This document shows, one piece after another, positions 7,194-14,748 of a stretch of 25,134 bases of DNA (the first letter of the stretch is position 1; every line of letters starts with the position of its first letter). The notes under the pieces were generated by a model. The model ran no database searches and was not told where the DNA came from. It saw only the letters and a program-made list of their open reading frames with translations. The position numbers were made by a program, and so were the translations under genes. The stretch covers positions 1 through 25,134 of the IMG/VR virus record IMGVR_UViG_3300045118_000475, one strand, 5' to 3'. The stretch is from a virus.

Positions 7194-7973
7194 ATGCCAC
7201 CAGTCGCAGAAGGCGAGACCGCAGAAGCCCCGCCAGCTTCAGCCAGTTCGGAAGTCAGCAGCACTCCTCCGACGGGAGCCGCGCCAGAATCGGCCCCCGG
7301 CAACAGCACTCCGCCGGAGAGGACGTATACCGGGGATGACCTGAGCCGGATTGTCAGTGCCAGGCTCAACGAGGGGATGTCCAAATTCTTCCAGGAGTTT
7401 GGCGTCCGCGATGCCGCGGAACTCCGTTCGACGATGCAGAAGTATCGGGACATGGAAAAGACGTTCGCCCCGAAACCTGCGGAAGATCCGGAGGTCAAAC
7501 AGTTCAGGGACTTCATGTCGAAGCACTACCCGCAGCTCGATCAGATGTCGGCGATGGCGGAGCATATCCAGCAGGCGAATTCCCGCATCTTGGATATGTA
7601 TGCTCGCGCCGGGCATGCGGAAATCGACAAGGCCCTAAATGAGCGGTTTGGCCTTACGGAGGAAGCGCATCGTGGCGTGATCCGTGGCCTGGTGGCTCAG
7701 TCGCTTCAGGCGGATAAGGGCGACTTCGCCAATTGGTATCAGACCGGGGACCCCTCGGTAGTCCAGAAGCATTTCGACCTGGTTTGCAAGAACATGCTGG
7801 ACCCGATGTTTAGGCAGGCTTCGGCGAAGTATGCCACGGCCAAAGCCGATCAACTCGGGAAAACGCCCCCGAAGCTCCCCGCCGGGGGGACGCCGGCGCC
7901 CATATCTAAGGATGGCCGCTTATCATCCGAGGAGCGGGTATCGGCGGCCTTCAAGCGGATGACGGAGGGCTAA
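7194..7973 (+). CDS. Capsid scaffolding protein
   Basis: Protein of 259 aa immediately before the coat gene. Residues 1-43 are a disordered Pro/Ser/Ala tail. Then TYTGDDLSRIVSARLNE (45-61) resembles the conserved opening of many phage scaffolds (TFTQEEVN-like). The middle (60-215) is charged and helical, and the C-terminus is basic (SEERVSAAFKRM), like the coat-binding tail of scaffolds. Shorter than P22 gp8 (303 aa). Scaffolds direct procapsid assembly and then leave the shell. The ribosome-binding region is GAGAGGTAGAGGT. Called from composition, position and the short motif rather than a strong family match. Confidence 0.8.
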   Translation: MPPVAEGETAEAPPASASSEVSSTPPTGAAPESAPGNSTPPERTYTGDDLSRIVSARLNEGMSKFFQEFGVRDAAELRSTMQKYRDMEKTFAPKPAEDPEVKQFRDFMSKHYPQLDQMSAMAEHIQQANSRILDMYARAGHAEIDKALNERFGLTEEAHRGVIRGLVAQSLQADKGDFANWYQTGDPSVVQKHFDLVCKNMLDPMFRQASAKYATAKADQLGKTPPKLPAGGTPAPISKDGRLSSEERVSAAFKRMTEG

Positions 7974-7986
7974 AAGGAGACCCCTT

Positions 7987-9282
7987 ATGGCCGGCGCAAC
8001 CCTGACGACGTTCGATAAAGTCCTGAAGGAGTACTACCCAGTCGATACGATCACCGAACTGGTGAAGCAGAATTTCCCCTTCTTCTACCGCTTCAAGCGG
8101 AGCAAGATGGTATCGTCGGATGGCCGGCAGGTCATCCTTCCCTTGCACACGGGGAGAAACGTCGGGGTCAGCGCCCGCGGCGAGGGGGGCTTGCTCCCGA
8201 CCGCCGGCTCGCAGGAATACGTCGATCTGACCATCCCGTATCGCTATACCCACCTGCGTGTTCAGTGGACGGCGCAGGCGCTTAAGCAGTCCCGAACCTC
8301 CGAAGGAGCCTGGGAGACCATCGTCGAAGGCGAGATGCAGCGCGGCATCAAGGACGTGGCCCGTGAGCTCTCCCGCCAGCTTCAGGGCGACGGGACGGGG
8401 ACCCTCTGCAAATTCACCGGCACGGATGCGGGGACTTCGCAGGGTTTGAAGGACGGCCAGGGGGTGGCGGACAACGACTCGATTCCGGGCCGATTCCTGA
8501 AGGCGGGGATGCGGATCACCGGGATCACGCCGTCCACCAAGGCCTGGGAGTTCACCCGGTTGGTGGATTCGATCAGCTCCGACCTCAAGACCGTGGTTCT
8601 CACCGCCACCGTCACGCCGAGCGAGGCGGGAACGATCATCGTGAAGGGGTCTTCGTCTTCGGACAGCGCCTTGGCGGACTGCGCCTATGCCCGGGAGATG
8701 ATGGGGCTTCTGGGGATGATCGACGATGGGACCTACGTTGCCTCATATTTCGGCAACACGCGGTCCAGCTACCCGAAGCTCTATGCCTATGTCCTGGACT
8801 TCGGGAACGGCGCCCTGAGCCTGGACAAGCTTCAGCAGGCTTTCGACGGCGTGGATCAGCAGTCGGACGGGTATCCGAACGTGATGATCGCCAATCACGT
8901 CACGCGCCGGGAGTACACGAACCTGCTCCAAGCGTACAAGCGCTACGTCAACGAGCGGGCGTTGACCCCGGATGGCGGGTTGAAGGGCGGGGCCATCAAG
9001 GCCGACGTGGAGTTCAACGAGGTCCCGATGATGGCGGACCGCGACGTGCCGATGGGCATCCTCCATGGCATCGACATGGAGACCATCCAGCGGTTCATGC
9101 TCACCGAGGGCGAGTGGGCGGACGAGGACGGGACCATCATGCTTCGTGACTCGACCACGGACGCCTTTGAGGGGCGCTACCGCGTGTTCGGGAACGTGGC
9201 GTGCCTCGCCCCGAACCGGAACTTCACCTGCCGCTCGATCAAGCTTAACAACACGGTCGAAGCCATCCAGGTGGCCGACTAA
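7987..9282 (+). CDS. Major capsid protein
   Basis: Protein of 431 aa preceded by AAAAGGAG, the strongest ribosome-binding site in the window, and driven by the promoter at 7094. It follows the scaffold gene, as coat genes do. The N-terminus is helical (residues 1-40), followed by an extended loop with Gly/Ser/Arg (about 55-75, NVGVSARGEGG), a region suited to an HK97-fold E-loop. A central beta-rich part contains SADG-like turns, and a helical spine (about 290-330) follows. The P22 coat is 430 aa, but I do not see direct similarity. An HK97-type fold is expected on general grounds; the role as coat is secure from context. Confidence 0.9.
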   Translation: MAGATLTTFDKVLKEYYPVDTITELVKQNFPFFYRFKRSKMVSSDGRQVILPLHTGRNVGVSARGEGGLLPTAGSQEYVDLTIPYRYTHLRVQWTAQALKQSRTSEGAWETIVEGEMQRGIKDVARELSRQLQGDGTGTLCKFTGTDAGTSQGLKDGQGVADNDSIPGRFLKAGMRITGITPSTKAWEFTRLVDSISSDLKTVVLTATVTPSEAGTIIVKGSSSSDSALADCAYAREMMGLLGMIDDGTYVASYFGNTRSSYPKLYAYVLDFGNGALSLDKLQQAFDGVDQQSDGYPNVMIANHVTRREYTNLLQAYKRYVNERALTPDGGLKGGAIKADVEFNEVPMMADRDVPMGILHGIDMETIQRFMLTEGEWADEDGTIMLRDSTTDAFEGRYRVFGNVACLAPNRNFTCRSIKLNNTVEAIQVAD

Positions 9283-9290
9283 ACTGGCTT

Positions 9291-9323
9291 CCCCGCGGGG
9301 CTCCATAACGGGGCCCCGCGGGG
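9291..9323 (+). terminator. Strong GC hairpin after capsid gene
   Basis: CCCCGCGGGGC (9291-9301) pairs perfectly over 11 bp with GCCCCGCGGGG (9313-9323). No U-tract follows, so it is more likely an mRNA-stabilising or partial-attenuation hairpin than a full terminator. That fits high coat expression with reduced readthrough into the accessory genes. Confidence 0.55.
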
Positions 9324-9345
9324 GCCACAAGACCATGGGATACCC

Positions 9346-9350
9346 AGGAG
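9346..9350 (+). promoter_or_regulatory. Shine-Dalgarno site that fixes the start at 9359
   Basis: AGGAG lies 8 nt before ATG 9359. An in-frame ATG at 9335 lies upstream of this site and has none of its own, so 9359 is the likely start and the Sec signal is truly N-terminal. Confidence 0.7.
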
Positions 9351-9358
9351 ACAAAAGC

Positions 9359-9865
9359 ATGAAAAAGGTTCTAGCGGTCGTCGGCCTCGCGGCGGTCTTT
9401 TGCGCCGCGGCCGTCCACTTCGGCATGGCGGGTCCGGCCGGGAAGTTTGGCGGGCCGAAGGAAAAGATCGTATCGCATGACGGGAATGGACGCACGTGGG
9501 GGGCGGAGCAGAGGCCTTGCAGCGTGTTCACCCTCCGCAACAACACCGCCCCGGCGCAGGTGTTGGACAACAACGGGGACACGGTAAAGCAGGGGATCCT
9601 GCGTCGCATCTGCATCAGCGGCAACCTGGACACGGCGCACTTTGCCATGGCCTTTGACACTGGCCTCACGGCGGGGATCAACAGCACGGTGGCGAACCGG
9701 GCCCTCTTCCCGCGAGTGCAGAGCGATACCATGACGGAGAGGTGTTCGCCGGACCTGGACGTGGAGTTCACCAGCGGCTTGGTGCTCCTCATGGGGAATG
9801 CGTCGGACACGTATTTCTCCGGGTCCGCGTTCGTTTATTGGAAGCCGAACGGGGGGAGCCAGTGA
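9359..9865 (+). CDS. Secreted protein in the virion module, 168 aa
   Basis: Starts MKKVLAVVGLAAVF: two Lys, a hydrophobic core to about residue 19, then small residues, a classic Sec signal peptide. The mature part is Gly/Thr/Asn-rich with three Cys (in RPCSVF, RRICISG and ERCSPD), which suits an oxidising periplasm, and ends in beta-like text (GSAFVYWKPNGG). No family recognised. It directly follows the capsid operon and overlaps the next gene by 4 bp (GTGA), so it is co-expressed with virion genes. An exported protein here is unexpected for a phage; it could act in the periplasm or at the surface (exclusion, receptor masking) or be an exported virion part. Confidence 0.8.
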   Translation: MKKVLAVVGLAAVFCAAAVHFGMAGPAGKFGGPKEKIVSHDGNGRTWGAEQRPCSVFTLRNNTAPAQVLDNNGDTVKQGILRRICISGNLDTAHFAMAFDTGLTAGINSTVANRALFPRVQSDTMTERCSPDLDVEFTSGLVLLMGNASDTYFSGSAFVYWKPNGGSQ

Positions 9866-10260
9866 TCGATTACGACCAGGGCCAGCCGACGGGGGTTCAA
9901 AACCTGTCGTCCAAGCCCCAGCGCATTATCTTCGACGGGGACAGCTTCGACTTCGGGCCCAAGGAGGTCAAAATCCTGGCCCGCCGGGTGGTGGACCACG
10001 GCTTGCGTAAGCGGGTGCTGATGGAGGGGAAGGACGTGAATGGCGGCATCACCTTCACCCCGACCATCGTCTTCAAGCTGGTCCCGCTTGAAGAGGCCAT
10101 GAAGGTGGCGAAGTTCACGGATCACCCGGAGCTGGTCAAGGAAAAGAAGCACCTTGATGCCCTCGCCAAGGCGAAGCAGGAAGCCCGGGCCGAGCTGTTG
10201 GCCGAGCTCAAGGCCCAGGGCTTGGTGAAGGATTCAGCGTCCGCGGGGAAACTCAAGTAG
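9862..10260 (+). CDS. Hypothetical virion-module protein, 132 aa
   Basis: GTG start at 9862 overlaps the previous stop and follows a GGGGGGAG ribosome-binding sequence. The first 70 residues are beta-rich (PQRIIFDGDSFDFGP), and the rest is a charged helix with many Ala/Lys/Glu (about 85-132). It lacks a signal peptide, unlike its upstream neighbour. It may be a head decoration or head-completion protein from its place after the coat gene; no family recognised. Confidence 0.7.
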   Translation: MIDYDQGQPTGVQNLSSKPQRIIFDGDSFDFGPKEVKILARRVVDHGLRKRVLMEGKDVNGGITFTPTIVFKLVPLEEAMKVAKFTDHPELVKEKKHLDALAKAKQEARAELLAELKAQGLVKDSASAGKLK

Positions 10261-10716
10261 GTGCCCCGCCTACGACTTGCCCAGGGCGGGATTGTTGAGG
10301 CTCTAAAAGCCTACGACCGGACGCTTCGGGTAAGGTGGTCGTTTGAGAAAAACAAATGGTGCATCGAGACCCCGCATCTCATGCCCCACAAAATGGTCCC
10401 CCCGGTCGTATACGAAACAATCCCGGGGACCAAGCAGCGAGTCGAACATCTGCTCGCGGAGGCGTCGGACCGGTATATCTGGTACAGGGACAAGATGGCC
10501 CCTGTACTATTTTGCTCGGAATTGACATGGGACGTCTATATCGAGGTCGTCAAGAGCGATCAGGCCAGGTATAGGTCCCGAAACGAACTCCACCAGAGGA
10601 TAGCGGATATCGAAAATGCCCCTCACCCAGACGCGAAACGGCAGCGGGAGGACCGAGTACGGGGGTCCCGCGACCGATTCAACTACGAATACCGAAAGAA
10701 TCCCCTTCTCTGGTAA
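10261..10716 (+). CDS. Hypothetical protein, 151 aa
   Basis: GTG start directly abuts the previous stop codon. The protein is basic and mixed alpha/beta, with aromatic-rich stretches (YIWYRDK, ELTWDVYIEV) and a basic C-terminus rich in Arg, ending NPLLW. No family recognised. Its 3' end overlaps the next gene by 101 bp if that gene starts at 10616, or not at all if it starts at 10739. Likely cytoplasmic; possible head-tail or DNA-binding accessory. Confidence 0.65.
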   Translation: MPRLRLAQGGIVEALKAYDRTLRVRWSFEKNKWCIETPHLMPHKMVPPVVYETIPGTKQRVEHLLAEASDRYIWYRDKMAPVLFCSELTWDVYIEVVKSDQARYRSRNELHQRIADIENAPHPDAKRQREDRVRGSRDRFNYEYRKNPLLW

Positions 10717-11761
10717 GCATTTTACCGAGTCCACGGGGATGGTGTTCGGGTTGGGGTTGGCAGTCGTTGGCGCGATCTTGGGCTTCTCGCGTGGGGTTTT
10801 CACGTCCGGGTTCACGGATACCAAAGTCGTCCTGATCTCTGCCGGCGTGTTCATCGCCTGGTTTTTCAGGAATGAGAACGACGACCGCCCCTATGATTGG
10901 GAGTTGATTCGGCGGATGGGGGTCTACCTCCTCCTCTTGATCCCGAGCATGTTTATCGGGCCGAGGCTCCGGTTCAACTTTTTCGGTCTCCCGATGGTCT
11001 ACTCGGGGTCCCTGTTCACCGCGATAATGTGCGTGGCGGGGGCGTTTTTGGCGACCCGGCTTACGGACAGGCAGAAGGGCGTGATCATGACCCTGATCAA
11101 AGCCGCTGGGGTGGTATCGGTCCTGATTTGCCTGGCGCAAGTGGCCAATCACGACCCGTTCAACTTTAAGCCGTTGCCGGAGGGGCGGGCCATCGGGCTG
11201 AGCGGATCCCCCATCGACATGAGCGGGATTTTCGTTGCGATCTTTTCCTTCTACCCCAATCCCCTCCTATTATTGGGCATCTGGGCCACGCGGTCCCGCG
11301 GGGCGTGGCTGGGTGCAGCGGTAGCGTTGTTGCCAGTCAAATGGCGGATTCATGGGTTTGTCTTGGCCACGGCCGTGGGGTTGGCTGGGGCCCTGCATAG
11401 CACCCTTCCCAAAGATGTCGCCCGCTGGGAAATGTGGCGGGTGGCGATTCCCCAATGTGCTACCTGGCTGGGGAATGGGCCATTCACATTTTTCGAGACG
11501 TTCAATGTTGCGCGGTCGCCTGAATTCGCCAAAGCCATGCCGACATATCGCCAAGCGTTCACCCACAACGCCATCGTGGAAGCTGGGTTCTGCCGGGGGA
11601 TTGTGGGGCTGGCGAGCCTGTGGTGCTTTTTCGTCGCGCCTGAAGTGGCTGGGATTTGGACGGTGCTCATGTTCAACCCGCTGGCATTCGAGGTTATATT
11701 TCTCGTTTGCGTCCTGGTGGGGTTGCACCGCAGAAATAAGGGGGTGGTGACATGCGATTAA
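10616..11761 (+). CDS. Wzy_C / O-antigen-ligase-like polytopic membrane protein
   Basis: Protein of 381 aa with many membrane spans (about 43-58, 69-84, 101-115, 122-147, 155-176, 200-223, 229-262, 325-341, 345-370). Signature text of the Wzy_C superfamily (O-antigen ligase WaaL, polymerase Wzy, protein O-oligosaccharyltransferase PglL) is present: SRG followed by a hydrophobic span at 227-240, ARWEMWRVA then a Gly-rich turn (269-289), and THN followed by a helix (316-330) that matches the catalytic-loop His-Asn. Such proteins move glycans from undecaprenyl carriers in the periplasm. The first 41 residues are soluble; a shorter start at ATG 10739 would remove them and the overlap with the previous gene. 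A phage virion operon is an odd home for this enzyme. Exact substrate cannot be told. Confidence 0.75.
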   Translation: MPLTQTRNGSGRTEYGGPATDSTTNTERIPFSGKHFTESTGMVFGLGLAVVGAILGFSRGVFTSGFTDTKVVLISAGVFIAWFFRNENDDRPYDWELIRRMGVYLLLLIPSMFIGPRLRFNFFGLPMVYSGSLFTAIMCVAGAFLATRLTDRQKGVIMTLIKAAGVVSVLICLAQVANHDPFNFKPLPEGRAIGLSGSPIDMSGIFVAIFSFYPNPLLLLGIWATRSRGAWLGAAVALLPVKWRIHGFVLATAVGLAGALHSTLPKDVARWEMWRVAIPQCATWLGNGPFTFFETFNVARSPEFAKAMPTYRQAFTHNAIVEAGFCRGIVGLASLWCFFVAPEVAGIWTVLMFNPLAFEVIFLVCVLVGLHRRNKGVVTCD

Positions 11762-12165
11762 AGATTTTTTGCGCCCTGGTGTTGGGCCTTGTAGCGCCTC
11801 GGCTCGCGTCCGCGGCCGCGGTGATGAGTTCGGTTGGCGAGCCGGCGGCGGCGGTTCGTGAGATCATCCTTTCCAGTCAGACGGTCAAGACCGTTGATAT
11901 CTCCAGTCATACCGGCACGGAGGTTGTGGTCTCCACGCCAGCGATGTTCACCACCGTCTTGGTGCAGAATTTGGATGGGACATGCGCGGTGTTCTGCTCT
12001 GAGTTATCGGGGGTCCTGACCGATGCTTCCTCCTCCAATAGCGGGTTCAAAATCTGGCCCTATCAGTCCGTGGTGTTCAAGGTCGTCCCCGGGTCCATGT
12101 TCTACTGCCGAAACAATGGCGGAACGAGCGGGACCACCAAAGCCGCCGTAGGAAAGTGGAGGTAG
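11752..12165 (+). CDS. Small secreted Ser/Thr-rich protein, 137 aa
   Basis: Starts at ATG 11752, overlapping the previous gene by 10 bp, with AAGGGGGTGG upstream. The first 21 residues (MRLK, hydrophobic core, then LASA) form a signal peptide with an AxA-type cleavage site near residue 21. The mature part is rich in Ser/Thr/Val and beta-strands (VKTVDISSHTGTEVVVS) and contains three Cys (GTCAVFC and MFYCRNN). No family recognised. Immediately downstream of the Wzy_C gene, so it is a candidate substrate or partner of that enzyme; this is inference from position and composition. Confidence 0.8.
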   Translation: MRLKIFCALVLGLVAPRLASAAAVMSSVGEPAAAVREIILSSQTVKTVDISSHTGTEVVVSTPAMFTTVLVQNLDGTCAVFCSELSGVLTDASSSNSGFKIWPYQSVVFKVVPGSMFYCRNNGGTSGTTKAAVGKWR

Positions 12166-12169
12166 GTCA

Positions 12170-13696
12170 ATGAAGATTTTCTCCGTCTTGGCGTTCCTGG
12201 GGTGGCTGGCGTCATCGCCGCTGCATTCGGAAGTCCTGGCGATTTACAACCCGCCTCTGACCGGGGTATCCATCGACCTGACTTCCTTGGACGTGTCGGG
12301 GAATTCGACCTTCGGGTCCTCGGTCACGGTAGGCGCGTTGACGGACAATGGGTTTCTCAGTGTGACGGGGGCGAGCACTTTGACGGGCGCCGCGACTCTT
12401 GGGTCTACCTTGCGGTGGGGTTCAACGGCAACGCGAATCAGCACGCTAACGGCGACTGGGGGGATCAATCTCGGGACGAATTCGACTTTACAGGTGGGAA
12501 CGACCCTGTATGTCAGCGACGCCAGAGTGGGGGTAGGTACGACAAATCCCGTCGCTGTGCTGGATGTAGCTGGCGCATCACATTTCGGGAATACCGCCAC
12601 GGCGTCCACCATTGCGGCGACCGGGGAATGGCAAGGGGGCGGGACTGGTAACTCCTGGTTCACGGGGAATCTCGGGATTGGGGTTACGGCGCCTACAGGT
12701 CCGTTTCAAGTTGGCACCTCCATCTACTCGCGCACATCTCCATCCTGGTTAGGAGTGGGTGCTGATTTTGCAAACAATCCTTTTGGCAACCCGCAACTCG
12801 TTTTGAAAGGGGCGTATAATGACCTGACAAACTACGGTGTAGGAAACCTTATTATCAACAGCAACGATGCTGTTGCGGCGAATAAAGGCGGTGCCTTGAC
12901 CTTTGGCGGAGTTTATACTGGCACTTCGGATGTTGTCTGGGCTGGAATTTCTGGATACAAGACCAATGCAACAGACGGAAATTACAGTGGATATCTTGCA
13001 CTCCATACACGAAACAGTGGTAGCCAAATGGCTGAACGCATGCGGATAGATCACACTGGGAAAGTCGGAATCGGGACGACGGCTCCATTATCGGCGCTTC
13101 AGATTGCGGATAGTGGGGCTTCGATGTCGCTTGGCGGGGCTCCGACGGGAAACGGGTCCGGAATCCTCCAGTTCTTCAACTCAAATTCTGTCAAGAACTG
13201 GAAGATATCATCAAACGACATGCTTTCGTCTGGGCTTACATTCACGCCATCAGATTCCGCTGGTTCGAACAATTTTACTACTCCAACGGTAGCGATGCGC
13301 GCGGGCATCGTCGGGATCAACAAAACACCTGGGACTGGGATTGCCCTGGATGTTTCCGGAAATATCGTTGTTTCAGGGACGTCGAAGTTTGGGGATACGG
13401 TCACGGCTTCGACCATCGCGGCTACTGGCGAATGGCAAGGTGGTGGGACTGGTAACTCCTGGTTCTCTGGGAATCTCGGGGTTGGGGTTACGGCGCCTCT
13501 CGCCAAGCTGGACGTTGGCGGTGGGATTGGGGTCTACTCTCGGACGAAAGCGCAAATTCAGGCCATCACCCCCGGGCGGGCTGGGGTCATGTATTTTTGC
13601 TCCGACTGCTCCAATTCGGTAAATGTGGTGGTCAGCACTGGGACGGGGGCGGGTCAATTTGCGACGGCGGGGGTCAGCACCACGGCATGGCAATAG
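12170..13696 (+). CDS. Secreted repeat fibre with VGIGTT-type modules, 508 aa
   Basis: Begins with a signal peptide (MKIFSVLAFLGWLAS, cleavage near residue 20-24) after a GGAGGT site. The body is beta-repetitive with fibre hallmarks GVGTTNP (121-127), GIGVTAP (169-175), VGIGTTAP (299-306), MRIDHTGKVGIG (291-301) and GVGVTAP (about 437), like the stalk of phage tail fibres that often end in a peptidase_S74 chaperone; no S74 triad is seen here. The C-terminus has CSDC and a Val/Ser/Thr-rich end. DNA repeat 12599-12694 recurs at 13403-13498. Residues about 190-295 are coded by an AT-richer segment. Could be an exported fibre-like surface protein or a virion fibre. Confidence 0.78.
   Translation: MKIFSVLAFLGWLASSPLHSEVLAIYNPPLTGVSIDLTSLDVSGNSTFGSSVTVGALTDNGFLSVTGASTLTGAATLGSTLRWGSTATRISTLTATGGINLGTNSTLQVGTTLYVSDARVGVGTTNPVAVLDVAGASHFGNTATASTIAATGEWQGGGTGNSWFTGNLGIGVTAPTGPFQVGTSIYSRTSPSWLGVGADFANNPFGNPQLVLKGAYNDLTNYGVGNLIINSNDAVAANKGGALTFGGVYTGTSDVVWAGISGYKTNATDGNYSGYLALHTRNSGSQMAERMRIDHTGKVGIGTTAPLSALQIADSGASMSLGGAPTGNGSGILQFFNSNSVKNWKISSNDMLSSGLTFTPSDSAGSNNFTTPTVAMRAGIVGINKTPGTGIALDVSGNIVVSGTSKFGDTVTASTIAATGEWQGGGTGNSWFSGNLGVGVTAPLAKLDVGGGIGVYSRTKAQIQAITPGRAGVMYFCSDCSNSVNVVVSTGTGAGQFATAGVSTTAWQ
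12599..12694 (+). repeat. In-frame 96-bp direct repeat, copy 1
   Basis: Closely matches 13403-13498 (offset 804 bp, 268 codons); both code for STIAATGEWQGGGTG and the following NSWF-GNLG segment. It lies inside the fibre gene and could support recombination that deletes or swaps the middle module. Confidence 0.8.
13403..13498 (+). repeat. In-frame 96-bp direct repeat, copy 2
   Basis: Second copy of the 12599-12694 repeat, same frame, with scattered mostly synonymous changes. The changes show the duplication is not brand new or is under purifying selection. Confidence 0.8.
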
Positions 13697-14061
13697 CCAA
13701 ATATCCGCGGTTGTGGCCTCTCCTGCTCGTGGCCGGGATGACGGCCTGCGCCGCTCCGGCGTCGTTTGTGGGGCCGAACTGTGAACGCTACCGGATGTTC
13801 GGGTACAACGTGCTGGCCTGCGATGACGCGACGGTGGGGCGGCATTGCCGCAAGCTCTGCCCGAAAACGGACCTTGGGAATCCGGTTGACTTCGCCCCGC
13901 GGGCGTGCTGGAAAAAGACGGGATGGGGGAGGAAGGATACAATCTTCATCGGGAAGTCGCACATGAATTGCGTGCTCCATGAGATCGCGCATCATGAGCA
14001 CCCGGACGATCCCCGATTTGTGGCGGAGAAGTACCCGTGTGTCGGGGAGCGGGGGCCCTGA
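13687..14061 (+). CDS. Putative lipoprotein with HExxH metalloprotease-like motif
   Basis: Starts at ATG 13687, overlapping the fibre gene stop by 10 bp. Residues 1-21 look like a lipoprotein signal ending in a lipobox GMTAC (C21). The mature part holds seven further Cys (32, 45, 54, 58, 74, 95, 118) that could form disulfides. Near the C-terminus HEIAHHEHPDD (98-108) contains HExxH with extra His/Asp that could complete a zinc site. At 124 aa it is far shorter than normal metalloproteases, though small zinc peptidases of phage exist. Possible roles: envelope peptidase, peptidoglycan or lysis-related enzyme, or modifier of its exported neighbours. Catalysis unproven; the lipobox is short and could be a normal Sec signal. 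Confidence 0.7.
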   Translation: MAIAKYPRLWPLLLVAGMTACAAPASFVGPNCERYRMFGYNVLACDDATVGRHCRKLCPKTDLGNPVDFAPRACWKKTGWGRKDTIFIGKSHMNCVLHEIAHHEHPDDPRFVAEKYPCVGERGP

Positions 14062-14748
14062 GTGGCCGACACCCTGGCGACCCTGCGGACCGACATCAGG
14101 TACAACATCGATGAGGCGTCGGCGAATTACTGGACGGACGCGGAGATCAATCAGAAGGTTGTGAATTCATACCGTGGGCTGTGGAAGCGGATCATGGCCC
14201 TCCGCGATGATTGGTTCCAATCCGCGACGGCGGGGACGGTGTCAATAAAATCGGGGCAGAATAAATACACGTCGGCGGATGGGGTGCCCACTGATATCTA
14301 CCGGATCAAGTCCATCCGCACGACGACATCAGGGAAGGAGTTCATCCGCTGGATTGGGAAGGACCAAACATCCCCTGAATTTGTTGAGGGCCTCCGCGCG
14401 GATATTTCCGTCAATGATCCCTACCTCTACCTCTACGACCTTGTCGGGAATCAGACCATTTTCGTGAGCCCCACGCCTCGGGAAGCGTGCACGGCGACGG
14501 TGGAGTACATCGTCCTCCCGACGGACCCGTCCGTGGACGGCTCGACATTTGGCGTGCTGGACCCCTTTACCGACTACATCAAATCGGACGCCACGCTTCA
14601 GCTTTTGGCCAAGGGGCCGACGGGCGCGCTGGAATTCTGGCAGAATCGGAAAGAAGAGGATTGGCGCTCGGTTCTGCAAACTATCGGTCAACCTCGCCAG
14701 GATCAATCGTGCGACGCGGTCCAGGGAGTTTTTGACCGATATGCTTAG
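14062..14748 (+). CDS. Head-to-tail adaptor protein (P22 gp4-like by position)
   Basis: GTG start directly after the previous stop, with GGGGAGCGGGGG upstream. Protein of 228 aa. The N-terminus (TLATLRTDIRYNIDEAS...YWTDAEIN) is the typical helical opening of connector/adaptor proteins that bind below the portal. The middle is beta-rich (PTPREACTATVEYIVLP) and the C-terminus helical. P22 gp4 is 166 aa, so this one is longer. It sits directly before the nozzle-like gene, the same order as in short-tailed phages. Function is by context and pattern, not close similarity. Confidence 0.72.
   Translation: MADTLATLRTDIRYNIDEASANYWTDAEINQKVVNSYRGLWKRIMALRDDWFQSATAGTVSIKSGQNKYTSADGVPTDIYRIKSIRTTTSGKEFIRWIGKDQTSPEFVEGLRADISVNDPYLYLYDLVGNQTIFVSPTPREACTATVEYIVLPTDPSVDGSTFGVLDPFTDYIKSDATLQLLAKGPTGALEFWQNRKEEDWRSVLQTIGQPRQDQSCDAVQGVFDRYA

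Noticed and set aside
9291-9323. Full rho-independent terminator after the coat gene
   Set aside because: Very strong stem but no run of T after it; kept only as a hairpin/attenuator candidate.
8743-9810. 355-aa minus-strand open frame opposite capsid and secreted gene
   Set aside because: Antisense shadow across two genes, no ribosome-binding site or domain.
12599-13498. CRISPR array or mobile element from the direct repeats in the fibre gene
   Set aside because: Only two copies, in frame within a gene, far apart, and explained by fibre module duplication.
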